From contig CAZXTD010000002.1 of the NCBI GenBank assembly GCA_964643575.1, positions 9,201 through 73,200 on the forward strand: 64,000 nt of DNA. Reading direction: 5' to 3'. Position numbers and translations under genes: made by a program. The notes under the pieces were generated by a model that was not told the DNA's origin, made no database searches, and saw nothing but the letters and a program-made list of their open reading frames with translations. Numbering within the stretch: position 1 is the first letter of the stretch; every line of letters starts with the position of its first letter. Positions 8,743 to 17,449 of this stretch are shown here, piece by piece. The stretch comes from Glaciecola sp964643575. Its GTDB lineage: Bacteria > Pseudomonadota > Gammaproteobacteria > Enterobacterales > Alteromonadaceae.

Positions 8743-10476
8743 ATGAACGATAACTTATATATTAATGAAACAAACGAAGAGTTTGATGTCGTCGTTGTAG
8801 GTTCTGGTATCACTGGCGGCTGGGCGGCTAAAGAGTTTACAGAACGCGGTTATAAGGTGCTAATGATTGAACGTGGCCGCGTTGTAGAGCATCGTAAAGA
8901 CTACCCAACCGAAGGCAAGCCTCCTTGGACTTTTCCCAATCGTACTAAAGTGAACAACTTATTAGTTGAACAAACTCAAAAAGTGCAGTCTTCGAGTTAT
9001 GCATTTAATGACATGACTAAGCATTTTTTTGGAAACGACCGGGACTTACCTTATTCAACAGAAGAGGGCACCGGCTTTGATTGGATACGCGCCAATCAGT
9101 TAGGCGGTAAATCACTTTTATGGCATCGCCAATCGTATCGAATGAGCCAGTACGACTTTGAAGCGAATGCAAAAGATGGCCATGGTAACGACTGGCCTAT
9201 TCGCTATCAAGACTTAGCCAAGTGGTATGACTATGTTGAAAAGCATGCAGGTATATCCGGTAATAATGATGGATTGCCACAGCTGCCCGACATGGTCACA
9301 TTGCCGCCGTTTGAAATGAACAAACCCGAGCAAGATGCTAAAAAGAACCTAGCAGAAGCGTTTCCAGACCGCCCCATGATAATTGGACGTGCTGCGCATT
9401 TGACTAAACCTACAGAGTTTCACATTAGCCAAGGACGTGTTACCTGCCAAGCGCGTGACGAATGCCAAAAAGGGTGTTCTTTAGGCGCTTACTTCTCAAC
9501 CCAGAGTTCAACTTTGCCAGCTGCAGTTGCAACGGGCAACTTACATATTGCACCAAATAGCGTTGTGCACAGCCTTATTTACGATGAAAAAAGTAACCGC
9601 GTTAAAGGTGTCAATGTTATTGACAATGAAAACTTTAGCCGACGAGAGTATTACGGTAAGACGGTTTTCTTATGTGCTTCTACCTTAGGCTCTACTCAAG
9701 TGTTGTTAAATACTATTACGCCTAAGTTTAAGAATGGCTTAGCAAATAGCTCTGGTGTGTTAGGTCATTACTTGATGGATCATTGTTATAACTCTAGAGC
9801 GAGTGGTCGTTTACCGGGTTATGAAGATGAATATTATTCAGGCCGTCGCCCTACGGGTATTTATATTCCTAATTTCCAATACACGCCATCCAAGTACAAA
9901 AAGAATTATGTACGCGGCTATGCACTAGGCGGAGATGCTCAACGTGCAAACTACCAAAGCGGCCGTTGGACCGATGGTATTGGTGCAGATTACAAAGACA
10001 AGCTTACTCGCCCCGGCGATTGGCATTTTGGATTTTATACTCAGGGTGAAATGCTTCCGCGCTTTGATAACCAAGTTGCGCTGCACCCCACGAAAAAAGA
10101 TAAATGGGGTATCCCTCAATTGCACTTTAATGCCAAGTGGTCAGATAACGAGCGTGCAATGATGGACGATGCTGCACTTGAAAGTGAGAGAATGCTTAAA
10201 GCCATTGGTGCGGTTGATATTAAAACCAGCGTGTCTTACGACCAGAAGCCACCTGGTTCTGCAATACATGAGCTAGGTACAGCGCGTATGGGAAGAGATC
10301 CAAAAGACTCAGTACTTAATGGGTATAACCAAAGTCATGATATTCCTAATTTGTTTGTAACTGATGGGGCAAGCTTTTGCTCATCGGCGACGGTTAACCC
10401 GTCAATCACCTTTATGGCGCTTACGGCACGAGCAGTCGATTACTGCGTAAACGAAATGAAGAACAGACGTATTTAG
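8743..10476 (+). CDS. GMC-family FAD oxidoreductase (glucoside 3-dehydrogenase-like)
   Basis: A 577-residue flavoprotein. The Rossmann FAD site is at the N-terminus (VVVGSGITGGWAAKEFTERG, about 16-36). C-terminal GMC signatures are IHELGTARMG and DGASFCSSATVNPSITFMAL. A cluster of cysteines (TCQARDECQKGC) could hold a metal or a disulfide. It has no signal of its own and probably travels with the Tat subunit encoded immediately upstream. The pair most resembles sugar dehydrogenases that oxidise the C3 hydroxyl of glycosides and pass electrons to a cytochrome; no cytochrome gene is adjacent, although the partial gene at the left edge could carry one. Confidence 0.88.
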   Translation: MNDNLYINETNEEFDVVVVGSGITGGWAAKEFTERGYKVLMIERGRVVEHRKDYPTEGKPPWTFPNRTKVNNLLVEQTQKVQSSSYAFNDMTKHFFGNDRDLPYSTEEGTGFDWIRANQLGGKSLLWHRQSYRMSQYDFEANAKDGHGNDWPIRYQDLAKWYDYVEKHAGISGNNDGLPQLPDMVTLPPFEMNKPEQDAKKNLAEAFPDRPMIIGRAAHLTKPTEFHISQGRVTCQARDECQKGCSLGAYFSTQSSTLPAAVATGNLHIAPNSVVHSLIYDEKSNRVKGVNVIDNENFSRREYYGKTVFLCASTLGSTQVLLNTITPKFKNGLANSSGVLGHYLMDHCYNSRASGRLPGYEDEYYSGRRPTGIYIPNFQYTPSKYKKNYVRGYALGGDAQRANYQSGRWTDGIGADYKDKLTRPGDWHFGFYTQGEMLPRFDNQVALHPTKKDKWGIPQLHFNAKWSDNERAMMDDAALESERMLKAIGAVDIKTSVSYDQKPPGSAIHELGTARMGRDPKDSVLNGYNQSHDIPNLFVTDGASFCSSATVNPSITFMALTARAVDYCVNEMKNRRI

Positions 10477-10482
10477 TATTCA

Positions 10483-10498
10483 AAGGCCCTCGGGCCTT
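10483..10498 (+). terminator. Short GC-rich hairpin after the GMC gene
   Basis: AAGGCCC (10483-10489) and GGGCCTT (10492-10498) form a 7-bp stem with a 2-base loop. It lacks a long T tract, so it may be a weak terminator or mRNA-stabilising element before the secreted TIM-barrel gene. Confidence 0.45.
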
Positions 10499-10552
10499 GA
10501 TTACTTCAGAAATACTTACACACTCATACACACTTAAACGGAGAACATATTG

Positions 10553-11395
10553 ATGTTACCGAAATTACTAAAAAAGACTCTTCTAGCATGTGTTATTGCT
10601 GGAGTTACTGCGACTTCATTTGCTCACGAAATGGGCATACAGGTTTATAGCTTGCGCAATCAGTTTGAAGCCAACGGTGTCAATGATACCTTTTCAACAA
10701 TAAAGAGCTGGGACCTAGAATTACTAGAAGCAGCGGGAAATTTGTATGGACTCACTATTCATGAATATAAACAAGCTTTAGCAGAACATGGCTTGCAAGT
10801 TGTGAGTGTTGATAGCAATTATGAAGAAGTCGATACAAATCCACTTGCGGTCGTCTACAAAGCCAATTTTTATGGTGCAAAATTTGCCACTTTCTATTGG
10901 ATTCCTCACCAAGGTGATTTTAGTATAGAGCACACCAAAAAAGCCGTCGAGATGCTTAACCGCTCTGGCAAGATACTAAAGGAGCATGGCATTACGTTAC
11001 AGTATCACCCGCATGGATACGAACTTATCCCTTATGGTGACGGTACTTTGCTCGACTACATGGTTCAAAACACTACAGAAGCACAATTTCAAATGGACGT
11101 GTTTTGGATTAAGAACGGCGGTGGTGACCCCGTTGAGTATTTGCAAAAGTACCCAGGGCGTTTTACTACACTACATTTAAAAGACCGTGCGCACGGAACT
11201 GAAAATAACAACAAGGGCCAGCAAGATGTCGAGACAAACGTTGTTTTAGGTCAAGGTGACGTGGGCATTGCCGCTGTAGTAGAAGAAGCGAAAAAGCAAG
11301 GAATCCGCTATTTCTTTATCGAAGATGAGTCATCGCGTGTTGAGCGCCAAGTGCCTCAGAGCATTGAGTACTTAAAAAGTTTAGGTGTTCATTAG
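10553..11395 (+). CDS. Secreted sugar phosphate isomerase/epimerase-like TIM-barrel protein
   Basis: About 280 residues, with an N-terminal signal peptide (LLKKTLLACVIAGVTATSFA), so the barrel works in the periplasm. The ATG at 10553 is preferred to the overlapping TTG at 10550. Family motifs are LQYHPHGYELIPYGDG, FQMDVFWIKNGGGDP, FTTLHLKDRA and YFFIEDESS, the metal ligands of xylose-isomerase-like barrels. Being periplasmic beside the Tat-exported GMC pair suggests it acts directly on the oxidised (3-keto) glycoside, for example as a lyase or hydrolase. That function is inferred. Confidence 0.85.
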   Translation: MLPKLLKKTLLACVIAGVTATSFAHEMGIQVYSLRNQFEANGVNDTFSTIKSWDLELLEAAGNLYGLTIHEYKQALAEHGLQVVSVDSNYEEVDTNPLAVVYKANFYGAKFATFYWIPHQGDFSIEHTKKAVEMLNRSGKILKEHGITLQYHPHGYELIPYGDGTLLDYMVQNTTEAQFQMDVFWIKNGGGDPVEYLQKYPGRFTTLHLKDRAHGTENNNKGQQDVETNVVLGQGDVGIAAVVEEAKKQGIRYFFIEDESSRVERQVPQSIEYLKSLGVH

Positions 11396-11419
11396 GCCCT
11401 CTTTGCATAACGTTATACG

Positions 11420-11458
11420 AAAAGGCCGCTTTTAAAAAAGCGGCCTTTTGTATTTTTA
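11420..11458. terminator. Strong bidirectional rho-independent terminator
   Basis: AAAAGGCCGCTTT and AAAGCGGCCTTTT form a long GC-centred stem at 11420-11449, flanked by A and T runs. It lies between the convergent secreted isomerase and ThuA-like genes and can stop both. Confidence 0.88.
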
Positions 11459-11475
11459 TCTCATAATAATGAAAG

Positions 11476-12243
11476 TTACTTCTCAATTCCTTTACCTGTA
11501 GCTGCCCAGTATATTCCGCCGTACCAGTGCTCTAAAAACACATCGTCTTCGTATACTGCGGGTAAATGACCTAGAGCGGTATAAAACGAGCGACCACCGT
11601 CAAATTCGTGATACCAAGCAAGAGGATGGAATTCACCCATACCATCTGATTTTTTGCTGCCCCAATTGGCTTTAGGATCGTAAGTACTCTCGTCTATCGT
11701 TAATAAATAATTGAGTGAATCGATATTGGCAGGATGAAAGTCATAGAATTCGTCCGTCCACAAATGACGCTTACGAATGCCTTGCATACCCGGAAACGTA
11801 TTATCTATATTTTGTATTATTGCGGTTTGGTTTACTGGGTGAATTTTAAAATAATGACCCACTAGCTTACCATACCACTCCCAGTCGTATTCTGTGTCGG
11901 AGGCTGCATGCACGCCAACAAAACCTTTGCCCGACTGGATAAAACGCTGGAAGGCTGCTTGCTGCTCGTCATTAAAAATATTACCTGTGGTGTTAACCAA
12001 AACGATGACGTCAAAGCCACTTAAAAATTCATCGTTAAAGCGCGATGCGTCTTCGTGCCATTGCATCGAAAAATCGTGTCTGCGGGCCAGTTTACGCATA
12101 GCTGTCACTGAGTCGTGAATTGATTCGTGGTGCCAGCCGCTTGTTTTGGTAAACAGCAGTACCTTAAACTGAGCGGCCATTGCTGTGCTCTGGACGATTA
12201 AGGCCAAGCAAAAGCTGGCTATCATACTTTTAATCACTCTCAT
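11476..12243 (-). CDS. ThuA-domain secreted protein
   Basis: A 255-residue protein with a signal peptide (MIASFCLALIVQSTAMA) and a ThuA/class-I amidotransferase-like fold. Visible motifs are VLLFTKTSGWHHESIHD, FVGVHAASDTEYDWEWYG and GRSFYTALGH. ThuA-like proteins take part in utilisation of trehalose and related disaccharides with ThuB-type dehydrogenases, where 3-keto intermediates form, which fits the neighbouring GMC cluster. The catalytic role of this exported branch is not established. Confidence 0.87.
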   Translation of the reverse strand: MRVIKSMIASFCLALIVQSTAMAAQFKVLLFTKTSGWHHESIHDSVTAMRKLARRHDFSMQWHEDASRFNDEFLSGFDVIVLVNTTGNIFNDEQQAAFQRFIQSGKGFVGVHAASDTEYDWEWYGKLVGHYFKIHPVNQTAIIQNIDNTFPGMQGIRKRHLWTDEFYDFHPANIDSLNYLLTIDESTYDPKANWGSKKSDGMGEFHPLAWYHEFDGGRSFYTALGHLPAVYEDDVFLEHWYGGIYWAATGKGIEK

Positions 12244-12621
12244 CTATTTATCCTTTTATTTACATTGCGGGCCATGTTTTTGTTTACCTTTCATAGGTGC
12301 AAGGCTTTCTATTTTAGTACCCGAATTTTACGATGATATATTTAAATTGCTGCGCTAAAGTCATTAGACTACTGCGCAACGCAGGTTTAATCAAAAAATA
12401 TCGTAGTTGATCGTGCCGCTAAAAATAACAGTACGCAAACAGAAATATTCATTAACAAAAATTCATAACATATTCTTTACTTTTAGTAAGCGTAACGCGC
12501 GAAGTGTGCGTAAATAAAATATATAATATCTCTCTTGATGGGGGCACACTCAAATTCCCTCTATCACCGTATAAAAGCACAGTAAACCACACAAAAATAA
12601 AGACATTAAAAAGGACATTGA
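12244..12621. promoter_or_regulatory. Divergent intergenic region between thuA-like and TonB receptor genes
   Basis: About 380 bases without a gene. It should hold divergent promoters; an AT-rich TATAAT-like hexamer occurs near 12523-12530 but no convincing -35 was paired with it. No cobalamin or other riboswitch core was recognised, although the receptor has BtuB-like size. AAGGA precedes the ATG at 12622. Confidence 0.4.
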
Positions 12622-14508
12622 ATGACCGCTAAGTTTTCGTTACTCATGCTTGCTAACTTTGTTGCAGCTAATTTAGTAAATGCCCAAAGTAATCACTCTC
12701 AAACTGCAAACGCGCTAGAACAAGGGCTCGCAGTTGAAGTAATTCAAGTAAGTGGTACTCGATTAGACGGCACACCACTTGGTGCATATAGCACGCTTTC
12801 AAGAGAAGAAATTGAGCAAATCAACCCAGCTTCTACCATCGATTTGTTAAAACGATTGCCTCACGTAGATGTGAGTGAAAACGGTAACGCGGGTGGTTTT
12901 TCTTATGTGAGTATTCGAGGTGGCGAATTTAACTTTACGCTTGTGACTATTGACGGCATTGCAGTTAACGATAGCACTAATAGCCGAGGTGGTGGCTTCG
13001 ATTTTAATCAAATCAACCCTTCCGCCATTGAGCGCATAGAGGTATACCGCGGTGGCATTAATACAATATATGGTGGCGACGCGATTAGCGGTGTCATAAA
13101 TATCGTCACCCGCGACACAACTGCGCCTGTTGTAACATTAGAACTAGGCACCGACGAACAGCTCAATGTAAGTGCGACAACCAGCCACCGACTAAGTAAC
13201 AACACAAGCTTATTAGGCTCTGTTTCGAGCCAAAACAAAAGGGTGTCGTCTTTTGAAGAAATTCAGTCAGACCAACTGCTACTCAAAAGCGCATACGCGA
13301 CCAAGGCATTAAAATTGGGCGGCTTGGCGACTTTTAATCAAAGCGAGGTATCAGGCTTTACCGAAGACTCGGGCGGCGAACTACTTGCACAGCCTAAAAC
13401 TGCAGAAACTCGAGATTCCGAACAATGGCTGGTGGGCTTTAGTGGCGAGTTAACCTTAAACGATGCGACGAATCTTAATGGCCAGCTGTCGTGGTTAAAC
13501 CGTGAAGAAACGATTGATAATCCTGGTATCGCTGAAGGTGTATTTTCTGGTATTCCGGCAAGCGTGGTGACCTCAGACTACGAGCGCAAAGATGTTGATC
13601 TTTATGCGACCTTCATTATAAGCCCTCAAACTAGCATGGTAGCGGGTGCAAATATCCGTCAGCAAGATGGGCAAAACCGCGGCTTTTTAGATTTTGGTTT
13701 CCCGCTACCTGTTGATTACGACTTTTCACAAGACACCCAATCATTCTATATTGAGGCTAAACATGCTTTTGACGCCTTTACCGTAGAGGCAAGTGCTCGC
13801 TATGACTCACCCGACGACTTCGACAACGAAACCAGCATTCGTTTAGGCGGCTCATATACGGTAGATGATAACACGCGTTTGTTTGCGGTGTTTAATCAAG
13901 GCTATAAGTTACCGAGCTTTTTTGCGCTCGCGCACCCTCTAGTGGGCAATAGCGAGCTGCAACCTGAGCGAAGCGATAACTTTGAAGTGGGCTTTGCCTC
14001 GCAAGTGAGCGAAACCATCCTCTTTGAAATTATCTACTTTGCGAATGAGTTTACTGATTTAGTCGATTTTGATGCCGAGTTGTTCACTAACGTTAACCGC
14101 AATAAAGTCGACACTTCGGGCTTAGAGTTTGATGTAAGCGCTGCACTTAGCAACAACATCGATTTAATCGCAAACGTGCGCTATTTAGATATTGACGCTC
14201 AAGAGGGAGTAACCTTACGTAAGCGCCCTAATGTGAGCGGTAACTTACGTGTAGATGTGGCTTATAAAATTTCGCGTACTTCTATTTTTATAGACTTTAG
14301 AGATAACTACCTAGACAGCTCAATAGCCACTGGCTACGTGCGTTTACCGGGTTACGCCAGCGTGGGTGTGAGTAGCGTTATATCATTAAATGAGCAGTTA
14401 GACATTAACCTTAATATCCAAAACGCCTTAGGCAAAACCCTCGAAGATTCGGTTGGCTTTATTGAAGATGATGTAGAAGCAAGAGTAGGCGTGACTTACC
14501 GCTTTTAA
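12622..14508 (+). CDS. TonB-dependent outer-membrane receptor
   Basis: A 628-residue precursor with a signal peptide ending near VNAQS. A TonB-box-like EVIQVSG follows at about residue 39. The plug domain spans about 45-170 (STIDLLKRLPHVDVSENGN, VSIRGGEFNFTLVTIDGIAV, AIERIEVYRGGINTIYGGDA) and a 22-strand type barrel ends in the aromatic VTYRF. The size is close to BtuB-type transporters. The ligand may be a vitamin, metal chelate or oligosaccharide; the gene stands next to the sugar locus but is a separate transcription unit. Directly after its stop lies a remnant of a Sel1 gene. Confidence 0.9.
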   Translation: MTAKFSLLMLANFVAANLVNAQSNHSQTANALEQGLAVEVIQVSGTRLDGTPLGAYSTLSREEIEQINPASTIDLLKRLPHVDVSENGNAGGFSYVSIRGGEFNFTLVTIDGIAVNDSTNSRGGGFDFNQINPSAIERIEVYRGGINTIYGGDAISGVINIVTRDTTAPVVTLELGTDEQLNVSATTSHRLSNNTSLLGSVSSQNKRVSSFEEIQSDQLLLKSAYATKALKLGGLATFNQSEVSGFTEDSGGELLAQPKTAETRDSEQWLVGFSGELTLNDATNLNGQLSWLNREETIDNPGIAEGVFSGIPASVVTSDYERKDVDLYATFIISPQTSMVAGANIRQQDGQNRGFLDFGFPLPVDYDFSQDTQSFYIEAKHAFDAFTVEASARYDSPDDFDNETSIRLGGSYTVDDNTRLFAVFNQGYKLPSFFALAHPLVGNSELQPERSDNFEVGFASQVSETILFEIIYFANEFTDLVDFDAELFTNVNRNKVDTSGLEFDVSAALSNNIDLIANVRYLDIDAQEGVTLRKRPNVSGNLRVDVAYKISRTSIFIDFRDNYLDSSIATGYVRLPGYASVGVSSVISLNEQLDINLNIQNALGKTLEDSVGFIEDDVEARVGVTYRF

Positions 14509-14509
14509 A

Positions 14510-14645
14510 TTTACATTGCCCGCTTGCAGAAAACTGGCACGGCGACCGAAAAAATCTAGAAAACGCGGGCATACTCTTCAAAGAACTTGCTGGCGTGAGT
14601 CTTTTGCTTGAGTTGATCAGTGGTGGCGTTCGTTCTGGTAGATAA
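14510..14645 (+). pseudogene. Degraded Sel1-repeat gene remnant
   Basis: Immediately after the receptor's stop codon the sequence reads IARLQKTGTATEK, then NLENAGILFKEL after correcting a one-base loss in an A run (about 14548-14554), and ends SGGVRSGR-stop at 14643-14645. This closely parallels residues about 172-200 of the Sel1 protein at 21316-22230 (ARLQQTGTATEKNLENAG), and the ending resembles its GGR-stop. It appears to be the shrunken end of a paralogue with an internal deletion and a frameshift. No start codon or upstream part remains. Confidence 0.7.
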
Positions 14646-14950
14646 GGTTCGTCAAGGTAGCGCAAACAGCCGATGTGTTGTGCGACTTTAGTCGAGCAAC
14701 AATAATGCAAAAAGTTATTTACATCTTATTTTCATTCTTCCTACAGTAGTCATTAATGCCCTAATTTATATGCAAGATATTGATAAATATACTTATTAAT
14801 AGCGATTAGCGCTGGCAAAACCAAGATTGACTAAAGTTGCATACGATTTTTGGAAAAAGACTCTTTCGATTAATTCTATTCTTAAAACGCCTCGTCCTCT
14901 TTACATTTGTTGCCAATAGTTTGTGACCCACTACATACATAGGACAACTT
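14646..14950. other. Intergenic stretch before the DcaP-like porin
   Basis: About 305 bases with no gene that could be supported, AT-rich toward the porin. It presumably holds the porin promoter; no specific operator was recognised. AGGACA precedes the ATG at 14951. Confidence 0.35.
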
Positions 14951-16078
14951 ATGAAAAACACATTCAGTAAAAGTATTGCGACATTAGCAGTGATTGCCGG
15001 TTTGAGTGCGCCCGCCGTGCAGGCCGTTGAGATTTTTAATTCTACTGTGGGTGATAAAACCACAAAGGTTGCCATTGGCGGCTATGCCAAAGTGGATGTA
15101 AGGCATGTAAACGGTGACATAGCTTACCAAGACTATTGGGTTGCTAATTTGCCAGGTGGGCAAGCTATTCAAACCAATAAAACCGGTTTTAATGTGCGAG
15201 AATCTCGCTTAAATTTTAAAATTACTCATGGCGATGTTACTGGATTCTTCGAGCTCGATATGTACGGTGGTGGCGGCAATGAGGTAATTAGTAACTCATC
15301 TAATCCGCGTCTTAGACTGTTTTATGTTCAATACAAAAATTGGATGATTGGTCAAAACTGGAGCACATTTATGCCCTTGCATGCTTTGCCTGAAGCGCTC
15401 GATTTTGGCGGACCACACGTGGGTGAAGTATTTGTGCGCGATGTGCAAATACGGTATACCTACGGCAATTGGCAATTTGCTATAGAGAACCCTGAAACTA
15501 ATGGCGATGGCGACACTGGCACACCCGCAAGCGCCGTTGGTTTGACTGGCAATGAGGCAGACCCAGACGAGTCGGTCCCTGATTTTGTTGCGCGTTATAA
15601 TTTAAATGGCGACTGGGGCGTTGCCTCAGCAGGTCTATTGGTGCGCAAAGTCGACCAAGGCGGCTTAGATGAAATGGCCCTTGCTGCAAATATTGCTGCA
15701 AAAGTTAAATTAGCCGGCAAAGACGATTTGCGTTTTCAAGTCTCTTTAGGAGACCCTGGCCGATATGTTGCGGCAGGGCTAACCCCCGATATTGTGACAA
15801 ACCCAGACAATGAACAAGTAGAAGTAGAAAGTACCACTGCCTTTACCGTTGCTTACCGTCATTTTTGGACAGATACGATGCGTTCAACGGTATTTTATGG
15901 GGCGGCACAAACCGATATACTTGAACGCGACCGCTCACATTGGGGCGTAAATATTCTTGAGAACATTACCGAAGATTTTGAAATTGGATTGGAGTTGGGT
16001 AACTATGCAATTGATGACGAAGCTCTTGCTGATATCGATTCAAATTATCTTCAATTCTCAGCTAAGATGAAATTCTAA
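14951..16078 (+). CDS. DcaP-like trimeric outer-membrane porin
   Basis: A 375-residue precursor with a signal peptide (MKNTFSKSIATLAVIAGLSA, cleaved after VQA). The barrel pattern includes AIGGYAKVDVRHVNG, VRESRLNFKITHGDVTGFFE, LFYVQYKNWMIGQNWSTFMP and a terminal LQFSAKMKF. These are hallmarks of DcaP-type channels for dicarboxylates and other anions. The nearby lactate permease and dehydrogenase suggest that it may admit organic acids across the outer membrane, but it is its own unit. Confidence 0.87.
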   Translation: MKNTFSKSIATLAVIAGLSAPAVQAVEIFNSTVGDKTTKVAIGGYAKVDVRHVNGDIAYQDYWVANLPGGQAIQTNKTGFNVRESRLNFKITHGDVTGFFELDMYGGGGNEVISNSSNPRLRLFYVQYKNWMIGQNWSTFMPLHALPEALDFGGPHVGEVFVRDVQIRYTYGNWQFAIENPETNGDGDTGTPASAVGLTGNEADPDESVPDFVARYNLNGDWGVASAGLLVRKVDQGGLDEMALAANIAAKVKLAGKDDLRFQVSLGDPGRYVAAGLTPDIVTNPDNEQVEVESTTAFTVAYRHFWTDTMRSTVFYGAAQTDILERDRSHWGVNILENITEDFEIGLELGNYAIDDEALADIDSNYLQFSAKMKF

Positions 16079-16101
16079 CTTAGCAATATATCCGTTAATT
16101 C

Positions 16102-16148
16102 CGCGACGGCGTAATGCAGTTCGTTTGAGCACAAACTACGCCATCGCG
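16102..16148 (+). terminator. Long hairpin after the porin gene
   Basis: CGCGACGGCGTA (16102-16113) pairs with TACGCCATCGCG (16137-16148) with one mismatch, and the inner bases pair partly too. It lies 24 bases past the porin stop codon, so it is a likely terminator or mRNA 3' protector; the T tract is absent. Confidence 0.6.
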
Positions 16149-16155
16149 TCGAACC

Positions 16156-16187
16156 CCATCATACCATCATACCATCATACCATCATA
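16156..16187. repeat. Four tandem copies of an 8-bp unit (CCATCATA)
   Basis: Perfect tandem repeat, four units with no spacers, between the porin hairpin and the inverted-repeat element. Copy number could vary by slippage. No coding role. Confidence 0.9.
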
Positions 16188-16190
16188 CCT

Positions 16191-16304
16191 CGTCATCCCG
16201 TCGAAGGACGGGACCTCCTTGGTATATGATAACTCTATTTTAAATAGTGGTTTAAGTAGAGTTTGCTAAGTTCCAAGGAGGTTCCCGCCTTCGCGGGAAT
16301 GACG
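16191..16304. mobile_element. MITE/REP-like element with 32-bp terminal inverted repeats
   Basis: The left arm 16191-16222 (starting CGTCATCCCGTCGAAGG) is the inverted complement, with a few differences, of the right arm 16273-16304 (ending CGCGGGAATGACG). A 50-base AT-rich centre separates them and no ORF is present. Related arm sequence recurs once more just right (TTCGCGGGAATGACG, about 16311-16325). This type of 'GTCATTCCCGCGAAGGCGGG' repeat is common in marine gammaproteobacteria; here it sits between convergent genes. Confidence 0.75.
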
Positions 16305-16377
16305 GATTACTTCGCGGGAATGACGTGGGCACTTAGTGGGAATAACGGGGCACTTATCCATAGCTTTACCTCACGCG

Positions 16378-17283
16378 CTAATAAAAATACTCACGCTTCT
16401 CTTCAAACGCTGCTTTAATGTGTTCAATAAAACACTTCAATTTGATATCTGGCTGTTTAGATCTTGGATAAACCGCGTAAATACCCAAGTGTTTAGATAC
16501 ATGATGTTCAAGCAAGTTAATTAACTTTCCGTTAACCAATTCTTCGTGCACTAATGCTCTAGGTAAGTAAGCGATACCAAAGTCTGATAGTGCTGCTTGT
16601 CGTAAAGAATCCAAATTATTGCTTTGAAAACGTCCATTAACGTGCACATTTGCTTCTTTGCCTGCAGTTGAAAAGCTCCAAACGTCTGACCCACTTCCTT
16701 CATATTTGTAAACTAAGCAGTGGTGTTTTTCGAGGTCTTTGGGGATCACAATGGCATCATGACCTTGTAAATATTTTGGCGTTGCACACACAATCCATTG
16801 CGAATCAATGAGCCGCCTGGCTACTAATGAGGAGTCAGCCATGTTGGCTGTACGAATGGCTAAATCGAAACCCTCTGCAATCAAATCTACTGAGCGATTA
16901 CTCACTATGAGTTCGATTTCTATTTCAGGGTATTCTTTACAGAACTCAGCAATGGCGGCACTTACCACTAATCTAGCTGACACGATCGGTACCGTAATTT
17001 TTAGCTTTCCTTTGATCTCACTTGAGTAACTGGTGACATTGCTTTGCGCAATATCCAACATCGTTTTTGCCCGTTTTGCTTGCTCAAATAAGGCACTTCC
17101 TGCTTCGGTGAGGTTAAGCCGACGAGTGGTTCGATATAGGAGTTGAACGTTCAGCGCATCTTCTAATCGACTGATACGTTTACTCACCACTGAATTGGTT
17201 AATTCGAGTTTGTCAGCAACTTTAGAAAAGGAACCTTCTTCTACAACACTCACAAAAAGGAAGATATCGTCCGCTTTAGCCAT
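16378..17283 (-). CDS. LysR-family transcriptional regulator
   Basis: A 301-residue protein. The N-terminal winged HTH (about 1-60; ADKLELTNSVVSKRISRLED) is followed by a LysR substrate-binding domain (about 90-295; LKITVPIVSARLVVSAAIAE, GFDLAIRTANMADSSLVARR). It is of the subgroup that includes many local repressors and activators of the CrgA/DmlR type. It diverges from the lactate permease gene across 166 bases, so control of lldP/dld is the likely role. The ligand is unknown. Confidence 0.88.
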   Translation of the reverse strand: MAKADDIFLFVSVVEEGSFSKVADKLELTNSVVSKRISRLEDALNVQLLYRTTRRLNLTEAGSALFEQAKRAKTMLDIAQSNVTSYSSEIKGKLKITVPIVSARLVVSAAIAEFCKEYPEIEIELIVSNRSVDLIAEGFDLAIRTANMADSSLVARRLIDSQWIVCATPKYLQGHDAIVIPKDLEKHHCLVYKYEGSGSDVWSFSTAGKEANVHVNGRFQSNNLDSLRQAALSDFGIAYLPRALVHEELVNGKLINLLEHHVSKHLGIYAVYPRSKQPDIKLKCFIEHIKAAFEEKREYFY

Positions 17284-17449
17284 GCGCCCTCATTATGTCA
17301 AAAAAAGAAACAATATAGTGATGATTATATATATATCAGCAATCGACCTCGCAGTACAGTGACTCACCTTAGCTATCTAACACTTCATTTACATGTTTAA
17401 TACAAGATAGCAACTATCAACACTTATTAACATTAAATGGGAGAGACAC

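Noticed and set aside
12244..12621. Cobalamin riboswitch before the BtuB-sized receptor
   Set aside because: No B12-box-like core was seen, so a vitamin B12 role is not claimed.
16156..16187. CRISPR-like array
   Set aside because: Units are 8 bases, adjacent and without spacers; no cas genes nearby.
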